From: CAVTSA01 sp963790575
Lineage (GTDB): Bacteria > Chloroflexota > Dormibacteria > Dormibacterales > Dormibacteraceae
Reading direction: 5' to 3'
DNA length: 64,000 nucleotides
NCBI GenBank assembly: GCA_963790575.1
Contig: CAWBPD010000034.1
Location: forward strand, 231,235-295,234
Of this stretch, positions 25,733-34,827 are shown in pieces; position 1 is the stretch's first letter, and each line of letters begins with the position of its first letter. The position numbers were made by a program, and so were the translations under genes. The notes under the pieces were generated by a model. It was given only the letters and a program-made list of their open reading frames with translations. It made no database searches and was not told the DNA's origin.

Positions 25733-27016
25733 ATGCGGGTGCTGTTCACGGTGTCGGCATGGGCCGGCCACTACCGGCCTATGGTGCCGCTCGGGTGGGC
25801 GCTGCAGGCCGCTGGGCATGAGCTGCGCGTGGCCTGTCACCCCTCTGAGGCCGACGCGCTGCGCGAGGCAGGGCTGACGCCGGTCGTGCTCACCGACGGC
25901 TGGAGCATGGTTTTCTGGGGCCGTCTGTTCAACGTCATGCAAGCCCGGCAGGGCCGGTGGGACTGGCCGCACTTGCCACTGCACCCCGACACCGGTATCC
26001 CGATGTCCAGCCTGGACGACTTCGATCCTGTGGCATTCCGGCGCGACAGCGAGGCCGAGGTCGTCGAGACCGCGCGGCGTAGCACCGACGCCGTTGTCGG
26101 ATTCGCCAAGCGCTGGCGTCCCGACGTGGTCGTCCACGACTTGGTCAGCCTGGAAGGCATGCTGGCCGCGGCGGTGCTCGGCGTTCCCGACGTGCTGCAT
26201 ACCTGCGGCCCGGTGGGGACCGCGGAGGAACAGCTCCAGTTTCTGCCCGCCGACTTCAGTCATGCCTTCGAGCGCTACGGCCTGCCCTCGGTGAGCTACA
26301 GCCAGATCGGGTACTTCGCCGACCCGTGTCCCCCCGCACTGGCGCCGCCGACGCGCGCGCGGCGGCTGCCGGTCAGGTACATCCCTTACAACGGGCCAGG
26401 CAACGATCCCGGCCCAGCGCTGGAGCCGACGGCACGGCCTAGGGTCTGCGTGGTCTGGGGTAACTCGGTGACACGAATGTTCGGCCCCTGCTCGTGGCTG
26501 GTACCAACGGTCGTGACGGCCTTGTCAGCGCTGGACGTCGAGGTGATCGTGCTGCTGAACCAGTCCGACCGCGCCGCCATGGCTGAGCCGGCGGCCAACG
26601 TTCGCGTGATGCAGGATGTCCCGGTCCACCTGATCCTGGACTCCTGTGACTTGTTCGTGCACCATGGCGGCGGGAACTGCGTACTGAACGGGGCCAGCGC
26701 GGGTGTGCCGCAGCTGGCTATCTCAATCGGGCTGGACCAGCACCTGAACGGTCGGCGTCTGGTCGCTACGGGCGCGGGTGCCCAGCTGAGAGGCGATCAG
26801 GTCACGGTGGTCCGGCTGCGTCAGGCGATGGCCGCGCTGCTAGCGGACGACTCGTACCGGGCGGCCGCGCAGCGCCTGCGCGGCCAGATGCTCGCCGCAC
26901 CGTCTCCGGCCGATCTGGTGTCGTCGCTGGAGCAGGTCGTGGCCAAGGGGGCCGGGGCAGGCGCCTTAGCCAGGACCACGGCGGGCTTCGAACCGAGCTG
27001 CCAAGCGCGGTCCTGA
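25733..27016 (+). CDS. GT1-type natural product glycosyltransferase
   Basis: 427 residues from an ATG after a purine-rich leader. The N-terminus VLFTVSAWAGHYRPMVPLGW and the C-terminal nucleotide-sugar motif DLFVHHGGGNCVLNGASAGV followed by PQLAISIGLDQHLNGRRL are those of macrolide/aromatic polyketide glycosyltransferases. It would attach a sugar, often a deoxyhexose, to the aglycone. No sugar biosynthesis genes are seen in the window, so either a primary-metabolism sugar or genes elsewhere supply the donor. It converges tightly with the methyltransferase gene (10 bp). Confidence 0.92.
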   Translation: MRVLFTVSAWAGHYRPMVPLGWALQAAGHELRVACHPSEADALREAGLTPVVLTDGWSMVFWGRLFNVMQARQGRWDWPHLPLHPDTGIPMSSLDDFDPVAFRRDSEAEVVETARRSTDAVVGFAKRWRPDVVVHDLVSLEGMLAAAVLGVPDVLHTCGPVGTAEEQLQFLPADFSHAFERYGLPSVSYSQIGYFADPCPPALAPPTRARRLPVRYIPYNGPGNDPGPALEPTARPRVCVVWGNSVTRMFGPCSWLVPTVVTALSALDVEVIVLLNQSDRAAMAEPAANVRVMQDVPVHLILDSCDLFVHHGGGNCVLNGASAGVPQLAISIGLDQHLNGRRLVATGAGAQLRGDQVTVVRLRQAMAALLADDSYRAAAQRLRGQMLAAPSPADLVSSLEQVVAKGAGAGALARTTAGFEPSCQARS

Positions 27017-27026
27017 TTGAGCGGGC

Positions 27027-28301
27027 CTATCGTGCTTGCTTGCCCCGGTCGGCCGCTGATCCGGAGCTCTTGTGACCGGGCTCCACTCCTGCTTGCCTGA
27101 TCCAGTCCGGAATGCCGCGTTCGCTGCTGATTCCCTTGCGCAGGAACGCGATGTCGTGGTACACGCAGACTTCCGCGGGGTGGGTGAGCTTGGTCGTGTC
27201 AAGCTCCTCTCCCTCGTATTCGCTCACGTGCAGCTTTTCCAACAGGTCCTTGAGCAGGCCGATCGTAGTCTGGGACGAGCATGGCGGAGCCTCGCCGCCG
27301 AAATGGGACCAGTAAGAGGTGTGCAGATCCTCGATCACGTAGTACCCGCCGGGCCGCACGCAGCCGAACAGTTCCTCGAAGCTCGTCCTGACGTGTTCGT
27401 TAACGTGGCTGCCGTCGTCGATGATGATGTCGAAGGGGCCGAGTTCGGCAGCGAGCGAGCGGAGGAAGGAGCGGTCATTCTGGTCGCCCTGGATGGTGCG
27501 GATGCGGGGGCCGCGGACGCCGGGCTTCGGGTAGAGGTCCAAACCGTAGACAAGCCCGCGCGGGAAGAAACGTTGCCACATGTAGAGCGACTCCCCACCG
27601 CAGGACTCGTACCTGTATCCCCCGATGCCGATCTCCAGTATCTTGACCGGGTCATAGCGCAGCGGCGTGAAGTGGCTGGTGTAGTGCGGGGTGAACCAAT
27701 GCAGCCCGCCCCACTTGTCTGATCCGTAGTGGGCCGCCAGGCCATCTAGGCTGACGTTCCCGTCCGAGCAGGCGCTCACCAGGAACTGGACGGACCGGAA
27801 GATGCGGGCCAGCGCGGCCTGGCCTCCTGCATACCGTTGCTCCGCGCCGAGGTTCGCGCGCTGGGCTATCTTCTGCAGCTGCCCCGGGCTGAGGCGCCCG
27901 AGATCGTCCCATGGCCAGCGGAGAACCTGCACGTCACGGCTGGTGGACTGGTACCCGGGCCGGTGCGGGTAGAGCAGCCGGGTCAGGTCGAGCAACGAGT
28001 AACCCACCTCCGCCAGCGCGTCGTCATCCTCGCCTGGCACGACGAGCGCCTGACCGTCCTTGAACGAGACGACGTAGCGGTACGCCCAGTCATCATGGTC
28101 GATGCGAAGGTTGAGGCTGGCATCACTGTCGTCCGGCGGCGTCTCAGCCCGCTTCTGGATTTCCGTGGCGAGCAGCCCTGCCACGTGGTCCGGGCCGATG
28201 CGGTTGACCACTTGCAGCAGTTCGGTGTCCCTGCTGCCTACCGCGTCGACTAGCTGATCGATACCGTTCCACGGCTCTATTCCCGGCACGGGGTCCTCCA
28301 T
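27027..28301 (-). CDS. MycE-like sugar O-methyltransferase
   Basis: 424 residues. The C-terminal two thirds is a metal-dependent class I SAM methyltransferase of the MycE/OleY type: LAAHYGSDKWGGLHWFTPHY, VKILEIGIGGYRYESCGGES, and the metal-binding acidic pair region FDIIIDDGSHVNEH with GGYYVIEDLHTSYW. The N-terminal 150 residues match the auxiliary domain of such enzymes. Relatives methylate the 2-hydroxyl of rhamnose or javose units on macrolides and tetracenomycins, so this is strong evidence that the polyketide carries a sugar that is then O-methylated. The exact position is unknown. Confidence 0.88.
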   Translation of the reverse strand: MEDPVPGIEPWNGIDQLVDAVGSRDTELLQVVNRIGPDHVAGLLATEIQKRAETPPDDSDASLNLRIDHDDWAYRYVVSFKDGQALVVPGEDDDALAEVGYSLLDLTRLLYPHRPGYQSTSRDVQVLRWPWDDLGRLSPGQLQKIAQRANLGAEQRYAGGQAALARIFRSVQFLVSACSDGNVSLDGLAAHYGSDKWGGLHWFTPHYTSHFTPLRYDPVKILEIGIGGYRYESCGGESLYMWQRFFPRGLVYGLDLYPKPGVRGPRIRTIQGDQNDRSFLRSLAAELGPFDIIIDDGSHVNEHVRTSFEELFGCVRPGGYYVIEDLHTSYWSHFGGEAPPCSSQTTIGLLKDLLEKLHVSEYEGEELDTTKLTHPAEVCVYHDIAFLRKGISSERGIPDWIRQAGVEPGHKSSGSAADRGKQAR

Positions 28302-28424
28302 CCTCGGCAGTTGCGCTCAGCAGTACCGTCCTCGTCGCATGCAGCGAATACCGGCCTGGGCTCATCATGTCCGGGTCGGCTCGAGGACCGGTGGAACATG
28401 GGTCCTAGTGCGCTGGCAGATCGG

Positions 28425-29282
28425 CTACCGGCCCGGCTGCACGGCCGGTAGGGCTCCCCGCAGGAACGAGATGAGGAGCGTGTTGACGAGTTCGGGCAGT
28501 TCGATTGGCAGGCCATGCGTGCCAGGAAGCACCGCGAGCCTGCCATCTCCCAGAGCCGCGGCAACCGCGGCGCCGTGCTCGAGCGTGACTTCGTCCCGGT
28601 CCCCTTGCAGCACGAGTGCCGGGGCAGAGACGGCGGCCAGCGCCGCTAGGTCGATCTCCGGCCCGGAGTCGATCATCGCCATCGTCTTGGCGTAGACAAC
28701 CTCGAAATGCGCGGGCCCGTCCGGTGATACCGGGCCATAACCTTGCCGGAGAAATTCCTTCGCTTCCGCACTGTGCAGCAACCGGTCAAGGTCGCTGCCT
28801 GGCACCCGCCCGGAGGAGTTGTAGTACTGGCCGATGAGCACCATGCGCCCGACCAGATCCGGTCGCCGCAGCGCCACGAGCAGCGCCACCACCGCCCCGT
28901 CGCTCCAGCCGACGAGATGAGCTTGCCCTCCCGCCTCGGCTTCTAGGTAGGCGATGGTGTCGGCGGCCATGACCTCATAGGTCAGCGGCCCGTCAACGTC
29001 GCGGGTGTGCGCGTGCCCGCGCCGCTCAGGCACGTGGACCCGGAAACCTGCAGAGACAAGCGCCGGCGCCTGCGCCACCCAGACGGCCGCCCCGACGAAC
29101 GCCGCGTGCAGCAGCACAACCGCCGGTCCCTCGCCGTCCACTTCATGCCAGGTGGGCAGGCCCGCGATGGTGACATAGCCGGCCTGGAAGCCCTTGATGG
29201 CCGCAACTGCTGCCTCGGTCACGGCACACTGGTCTACCAGACGGTCAGCGAGCGTGTGACGCAGGGGGCGGATTTCCTCCAT
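28425..29282 (-). CDS. Alpha/beta hydrolase
   Basis: 285 residues. The nucleophile elbow is HLVGWSDGAVVALLVALRRP (GWSDG), the acid region APALVLQGDRDEVTLEHG, and the His in VLPGTHGLPIELPE; the oxyanion region VVLLHAAFVGAAVW is also present. It is a catalytically complete serine hydrolase. It sits between the sugar methyltransferase and the aminotransferase of the leucine-like cassette and is transcribed with the former (123 bp apart). Thioester or ester hydrolysis is possible, but nothing in the sequence decides the substrate. Confidence 0.85.
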   Translation of the reverse strand: MEEIRPLRHTLADRLVDQCAVTEAAVAAIKGFQAGYVTIAGLPTWHEVDGEGPAVVLLHAAFVGAAVWVAQAPALVSAGFRVHVPERRGHAHTRDVDGPLTYEVMAADTIAYLEAEAGGQAHLVGWSDGAVVALLVALRRPDLVGRMVLIGQYYNSSGRVPGSDLDRLLHSAEAKEFLRQGYGPVSPDGPAHFEVVYAKTMAMIDSGPEIDLAALAAVSAPALVLQGDRDEVTLEHGAAVAAALGDGRLAVLPGTHGLPIELPELVNTLLISFLRGALPAVQPGR

Positions 29283-29672
29283 CCGCGATCTTGGTACGCG
29301 CTAGTTGAGGCGGGTCGGTCAGGTCCTGATCGTCCGCGGGTGGCAGCCACTTTTGAGTCCATGTCAAGTGGCCTTCTAGTCTCTCCCGCCAGGATCGGAA
29401 CGGTCCGGGACCACGTACCGGGACAGTGCCGATGGGAGTTCTCATGTGGTCAGATGAGACAGGAGAGCCGCAGCTCAGTGAGGTGCCCGCGGGCGTCCCG
29501 GAGGCTGCGGCCCCAGCTTTCATCAGCGTGTGCCGTAGCAGGTCATCTGGACACGCGTGGTGGTCGGTGTCAAAGCCTCGCTGCGGGATTTCAGCCGCCA
29601 GGCACTGCACACTCCGTCGCGCTGGCCTTCTCCCGTGCACTCAGCGCAGGCAAGATCCGGAGCTTATCATTG
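29283..29672. other. 390-bp non-coding divergent region
   Basis: This is the stretch between the divergently transcribed hydrolase and aminotransferase genes. A short open frame on the plus strand (29426-29686) has no recognisable features and is judged non-coding. No strong palindrome or clear -10/-35 pair was found by eye. It must contain the promoters of the sugar-tailoring run on the left and of the leucine-like cassette on the right. Confidence 0.5.
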
Positions 29673-30867
29673 ATGTATTCACCTGACTGGGCCGTGGCAA
29701 ATCGGGCCTCCCTCCTTCAGCCGCTGGGGTTGGTTGAGATCCTCCTGCTCGCGCGGGAGCGAGAACGTAGTCGATCTGGCCACGGGATCAGCCTCATTCC
29801 CGGAAACCGTTGATAACCTTCTTGACTATGCATGTGCGGCGCTCCGGTCCGGATTTAACCAGTACGACGACCCGGCCGGTAACGTCGGCCTGCGGGTAGC
29901 GGCGGCAGCTATCCACAATGCCGATCCGGATAAGGAAATCACCATCACCGGCGGTTCCACCGAGGGCCTCAACGTGGTACTGCAATCGCTGGTGCAACCG
30001 GGTGACGAGGTGGTGGTCCTTGAGCCTTATTACGAGGGATATCCGGGAGCCATCCAGCTGACGGGGGCCGTTCCCCGTTACGTGCGGCTTCACGAGCCAG
30101 GCTGGCGCTGGGAGACTGATGAGCTTGCGGCGGCATTCAATGAGCGGACGCGGGCTATCATCATTAACAGCCCGCATAACCCGACCGGACGGGTGTTTAC
30201 ACAGGCCGAGCTGACCGAGATTTTTCAGCTGTGCGCGACCTGGAACACGATCATCATCAGCGATGAAGTCTATGCGGAGTTCGTCAGCCGACCAGATGAG
30301 CTGCTCCTGCCCAGCCGTGCAGCCGACGCGGCTAGCCGGGTTGTAACCCTGCGAAGCATGTCGAAATCCCATGCCATAGGAGGCTGGCGCATTGGGTGGA
30401 TCTACGCGGCAGCGCCGTTTACCCGGATTTTCCGTGTCGTTCACGAGACCCTGACGGCCGGCGTGGTCGCTCCGCTCCAGGTGGCCGCCGCCCAGATCCT
30501 CAGGGAGCGGCCGGGGTGGAGCTCCGGCCAGCGCGCCATGCTCGAGGCGAAGCGTCGCGAAATCATTTCAGTGCTCAGAGATGCTGGGCTGAGCTGCCGC
30601 ATGCCGGAGGGATCCCCATACGTGCTGGCCCGGATGCCCGGGCACTGGGGGGATTCAACCACGTTCGCGCGTTACCTCATTACAGAGGTCGGCGTATCAG
30701 CAGCACCAGGTGTCTTCTTCTTCTCTCGCCCCAGCGAAGGCGCGAAATTGCTCCGGTTCAGCTACAACAAATCAGATCCGATGATTGCGGTCGCAGCCGA
30801 GCGAATACGAAGTCTGGAGTACACGCCGCCAGATGCCCGCCACAGCAGGGATGTCACAGCGCCATGA
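29673..30867 (+). CDS. Class I/II PLP aminotransferase (one frameshift near N-terminus)
   Basis: Conserved from an ATG at 29673: SLLQPLGLVEILLLARERE is read in one frame, then from about 29767 NVVDLATGSASFPETVDNL continues in another, so one base is lost or gained there. The PLP lysine is in LRSMSKSHAIGGWRIGW; other family motifs are IIINSPHNPTGRVFTQAELT, ISDEVYAEFV and KLLRFSYNKSD. The fold type I enzyme exchanges an amino group between an amino acid and a 2-oxo acid. Its stop overlaps the next start (ATGA), so it is the first gene of the leucine-like cassette and could aminate the elongated keto acid. Confidence 0.85.
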
Positions 30868-31175
30868 TAATAACGGACGAACCCGGCGCTCCGGAAAAAT
30901 CGTCGGCCGCCCTTGCCGAGAAGATATGGGCCGCACATGTTGTGGAGCGGGGCGGGGCTGACCCCGGCCTCCTCTACATCGACCGCCACCTCACATACGA
31001 GGTTACGTCGCCGCAAGCATTTGATGGCCTGCGTCCCCGCGAGCGTAAAGTCCGCCGGCCGGACCCTTTTGGTCGAGGACCATAATATGCCCGCGGATGG
31101 GCTCGTAATCAGCGACCCGGTACACTCGCTGCTCGCCATCCGACTGGTCGCCAAGCTACGCCGCACTGGGTGTCT
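30864..31175 (+). pseudogene. Truncated duplicate of the isopropylmalate dehydratase large subunit gene
   Basis: The first 60 codons match the N-terminus of LeuC: LAEKIWAAHVVERGGADPGL, LYIDRHLTYEVTSPQAFDGL, ERKVRRPD. A frameshift near 31060 is followed by VEDHNMPADGLVISDPVHSL in the next frame, and similarity then stops near 31170. The segment parallels the start of the full leuC at 32583 (HEASSPQAFDGLRLAGRPVRRPD), so it is a remnant of a second copy. It is coupled to the aminotransferase stop by ATGA, as leuC is to leuA. About 235 bp of unassigned sequence follows before leuA. Confidence 0.8.
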
Positions 31176-31410
31176 AGTTAACCATTGCCGCTCTGTTCGC
31201 AAACTCCACCGTCGCGAGTCTAGCGCCGCAGGCGCAAAGTGCAGCCGAGGAACCCAAGGGCTGTGCGTCCCCCCGACTGACAGCCAGATCAAGCTCCTGA
31301 CTCGTATCTATTCGCCTTCCTTCGCGTCTGATAACGGCCCGAAGGCGCCGTATCAGAGCGTCCGGAAAACACCCTGAACACTGATCCGGCTGTAAAGACG
31401 GGAGAAAAGA

Positions 31411-32586
31411 ATGAGCACCGAACCCCGACGGATATCCATTTTCGACTCCACGCTGCGTGACGGGGAACAGGCCCCTGGCAACGCGATGACGCCAGAGCAC
31501 AAACTCGCCATAGCCTGCGCCCTGGAGGCAGTCGGTGTCACCACGGTCGAGGCGGGCTTCCCGTCCTCGTCGCGGAGCGACTTCAAGGCGATCCAACTGA
31601 TCTCCAAGGCTCTGAAGGCGGCGAAATTCGCCTCGCTGGCCCGGGCCACCCGCCGTGATGTCGAAACCGCGGCCGAGGCCGGCGGCGTCGCCAACCACCA
31701 GTTGGAGATCATGGCCACCGGCAGCGACGTCCACCTGGAGCACAAGCGCGGCATCAGTCGCACCGAGGGGATCCGCGAGATCGTCGACAGTTTCCGCTAT
31801 GCCGCCTACCTAGGCTTCACTGACACCTCGCTAGGTGTCGAGGACGCCACCCGCGGCTGTGACGACCTGCTCCGCCCGCTGTTCGAGGCGGCGGTCGAGG
31901 CCGGGGCGGGCATGATCGTTATCGCCGACACCACCGGCTGCATGCTGCCTGCGGAGTTTGGGGACCTGGTGGCCCGCACCCGGGACTGGGTCGGCGGTGC
32001 GGCGAAAATCTCCGTGCACTGCCATGACGACCTGGGCCTGTCGCTGTCCAACACCCTGGCGGCCCTGGAGGCCGGGGCCGACGAGGTGCAAGTAACCCTG
32101 GCCGGGATCGGCGAGCGCGCGGGCAATGCGGCGCTGGAGGAGCTGGCGGCAGTGCTCACCTACAAGGGCACTCAGCTGGGCCTGGTCTGCGACGTCAAGA
32201 CCACCGCCCTCACCGACGCCTACGACCTGCTCTGCCAGGCAATCGGCCCGGTGGCCGCGCGCGCCAAGTCAATCTTCGGCGCCAACGCCTTCAGCACTCA
32301 GGCCGGGATCCACCAGGCCGGGCTGCTGCGGAACCCGATCACCTACGAGTTTGTAGAACCCGAGATGTTCGGTCGCCAACGCATGATCCTGGTCGGTCGT
32401 CACTCCGGCCGCAACGTCGTCCGGCACGTCTTCGAACAGCTGGGCCGCCCGGCCGGGAACGGCGACCCGCTGGTCGAAGAGGTATACCGCGAATACGTCG
32501 CCAACCGGACGGGCGGTAAGTGCATCACCATCGAGGAGCTGCGTGGCATTGTCTCGGACCGGGTCGGAGTTGCAGGCGCGCGATGA
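31411..32586 (+). CDS. leuA: 2-isopropylmalate/homocitrate synthase family enzyme without regulatory domain
   Basis: 391 residues. The TIM-barrel motifs of the family are present: IFDSTLRDGEQAPGNAMTP, LGVEDATRG, SVHCHDDLGLSLSNTLAALE (HxH metal ligands) and GIGERAGNAALEELA. They are followed by the subdomain segment GIHQAGLLRNPITYEF and LVGRHSGRNVVRHVFEQLG. The protein ends at the subdomain, so the C-terminal leucine-binding regulatory domain of ordinary LeuA is absent. It would condense acetyl-CoA with a 2-oxo acid. A family-level call is safe; the 2-oxo acid could be 2-oxoisovalerate or another. It sits inside a polyketide cluster and lacks feedback control, which argues for a pathway role. 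Confidence 0.88.
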   Translation: MSTEPRRISIFDSTLRDGEQAPGNAMTPEHKLAIACALEAVGVTTVEAGFPSSSRSDFKAIQLISKALKAAKFASLARATRRDVETAAEAGGVANHQLEIMATGSDVHLEHKRGISRTEGIREIVDSFRYAAYLGFTDTSLGVEDATRGCDDLLRPLFEAAVEAGAGMIVIADTTGCMLPAEFGDLVARTRDWVGGAAKISVHCHDDLGLSLSNTLAALEAGADEVQVTLAGIGERAGNAALEELAAVLTYKGTQLGLVCDVKTTALTDAYDLLCQAIGPVAARAKSIFGANAFSTQAGIHQAGLLRNPITYEFVEPEMFGRQRMILVGRHSGRNVVRHVFEQLGRPAGNGDPLVEEVYREYVANRTGGKCITIEELRGIVSDRVGVAGAR

Positions 32587-33978
32587 GCCGCGGCACGCTC
32601 ATCGACAAGATCTGGGACGCCCACGTGGTCCACCGCAACCGCGACGGCTCGGACCTGCTGTACGTTGACCTGCACCTGATCCACGAGGCCAGCTCCCCGC
32701 AGGCGTTCGACGGCCTGCGGCTTGCCGGGCGCCCGGTGCGCCGCCCGGATCTGACCCTGGCCATGGAGGACCACAACGTCCCCACCGACACCCTGGTCAT
32801 ACGTGACGAGCTGGGACGCGCGCAGTTGGAGGCGCTCCGGGCGAATTGCGCGGAGCACGGCATCGAGCACCTGCGGCACGGCGCCGCCCGGCAAGGCATC
32901 GTCCACGTGGTGGCTCCCGAGCTCGGGCTGGTGCAGCCGGGCATGACCGTGGTCTGCGGTGACAGCCACACCTCTACACACGGTGCGCTCGGCGCGGTGG
33001 CGTTCGGCGTCGGTACCAGCGACGTCGAGCACGTCCTCGCCACGCAGACGCTGTCGCTGCCCCGGCCCCGGACCATGGCCGTGGAGGTCACCGGGAGTCC
33101 CCCGGCCGCGGTCACCGCCAAGGACATCGTCCTCGCGCTGATCGCGCAAATCGGCGCGAACGGCGCCGCCGGGCACGTGATCGAATACCGCGGCGAGGGC
33201 GTCGGAGAACTCTCCATGGAGGGTCGGCTGACGGTTTGCAACATGAGCATCGAGGCCGGGGCTCGAGCCGGGCTGATCGCGCCAGAACGAGGTCACCTTC
33301 GAGTACCTGAAGGACAGGCCCTGCGCACCGTCCCGCGCCGACTGGGACGCAGCCCTCGAACACTGGCGCTCGCTCGGTGGGGACCCGGGCGCCGAGTTCG
33401 ACCGCATAGCGATACTGAAATTGGACGGGCTGACTCCCTACGTCACCTGGGGCACCCACCCGGGCCAGGCGGTCCCGCTGGGCGGTCACGTTCCGTCACC
33501 GGAGGATTTCACCGACTCCGTGGAGCGAGCGGCGGCCGAGCGCGCGCTTGAGTACATGAAGCTCACCCCCCGAACCGCGATGCGGGACATCGCCGTGGAC
33601 GTGGTCTTCCTGGGCTCGTGCACCAACGGCCGGATCGAGGACCTGCGCGCAGCGGCGGATGTGCTGCGCGGCCGCAAGGTCGCGCGCGGCGTGCGCATGC
33701 TCGTCGTCCCCGGTTCCATGCACGTACGCCGCACCGCCGAGGCCGAAGGGCTGGACGAGACGTTCCAGGCCGCCGGGGCCGAGTGGCGGCTGTCCGGGTG
33801 CTCGATCTGTATGGGCATCAACACCGACCGTCTGCGGCGCGCCGAGCGCGTCGCCTCGACGTCGAACCGGAACTACGAAGGCCGCCAGGGCACAAACGCC
33901 CGCACCCACCTAGTGTCACCGCAGGTCGCCGCAGCCACGGCGGTCGCCGGGCGGCTGTCCGCGCCAGACGATTTGTAA
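32583..33978 (+). CDS. leuC: 3-isopropylmalate dehydratase large subunit homologue (one frameshift)
   Basis: The start overlaps the leuA stop (ATGA). The first frame carries LIDKIWDAHVVHRNRDG, MEDHNVPTDTLVI and VVCGDSHTSTHGALGAVAFG to about 33288; the second carries NEVTFEYLKDRPCAPSRADW, the iron-sulfur cysteines in VFLGSCTNGRIEDL and SGCSICMGINTDRL, and the normal end QVAAATAVAGRLS. One inserted or deleted base near 33288 joins the two. With LeuD it isomerises 2-alkylmalate to 3-alkylmalate. Complete apart from the frameshift, which may be a sequence error. Confidence 0.88.
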
Positions 33979-33987
33979 GGGGGGCTG

Positions 33988-34827
33988 ATGCACTCTGTCA
34001 TAACGCACACCGGACGCGCCGTAGTCCTGAGCCGCAGCGACGTCGACACCGACCAGATCATTCCAGCGGAATACTGCAAGCGGCTGACCAAGTCCGGGTA
34101 CGCGGACGCGCTGTTCGCGCAGTGGCGGACGGAGCCGGGCTTCGTGCTCAATCAGCCGGAGGCCGAAGGTGCCTCGGTGCTGATCGGTTCGCATAATTTC
34201 GGGACCGGCAGCTCCCGCGAGCACGCGGTGTGGGCACTGCGCGACTGGGGCTTCGGCGTCGTGCTGGCCGTCTGCTTCGGCGATATCTTCCTGCGCAACG
34301 CCTGGAAGAACGGCCTGATGGCGGTGGCTTTGCCAGCTGAGACGATCGACTGGCTGGCCTGGCGGGTGGCCCTCGATCCGGCATTCCCGATCATCGTCGA
34401 CCTACAGAGGTGCGAAGTCCGCGCCGCCGACCGGGCGTGGACGTTCGAGGCCGACACCCGTGCCAGGGAGCTGCTCCTAGCCGGGCGCGACGAGATCTCG
34501 GAGACGCTGGAAAGGGAAACCGAGATCGTCGCGCATGAGACGGCTCGCGCTCCTTGGCTGCCGCGCGTGCATCGTGGCGGCATCAACAGCCTGCGATCAG
34601 AAGGGGAGCGCGATCAGCATCAGGGGGACGGCCAAGCTGAGCGTGGCCGGTTCGGTCCGTTACCCGCGTTGCCCTCGCCACCATACGCGCGGCCGTCGAG
34701 AAGCTCTCAAAGGAGTGAACGCATTGGAGCAGCCCACGATCGTTATCCCCGGCGACGGCATCGGACCGGAGGTGACCGAGCAAGCCGTCGCCACCCTCGA
34801 CGCCATGGGCCTCGGTCTGGTTTTTGA
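33988..34827 (+). CDS. leuD: 3-isopropylmalate dehydratase small subunit homologue
   Basis: Ten bases after leuC. SRSDVDTDQIIPAEYCKRLT, the swivel-domain motif IGSHNFGTGSSREHAVWALR and FGDIFLRNAWKNGLMAVALP are diagnostic. Similarity ends near residue 200 (RAPWLPRV), about 34585. The frame then continues through a further 80 residues of arginine-rich sequence that overlaps the start of leuB, so the true stop has probably been lost by an indel near 34590-34600. It is the partner of LeuC. Confidence 0.85.
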   Translation: MHSVITHTGRAVVLSRSDVDTDQIIPAEYCKRLTKSGYADALFAQWRTEPGFVLNQPEAEGASVLIGSHNFGTGSSREHAVWALRDWGFGVVLAVCFGDIFLRNAWKNGLMAVALPAETIDWLAWRVALDPAFPIIVDLQRCEVRAADRAWTFEADTRARELLLAGRDEISETLERETEIVAHETARAPWLPRVHRGGINSLRSEGERDQHQGDGQAERGRFGPLPALPSPPYARPSRSSQRSERIGAAHDRYPRRRHRTGGDRASRRHPRRHGPRSGF

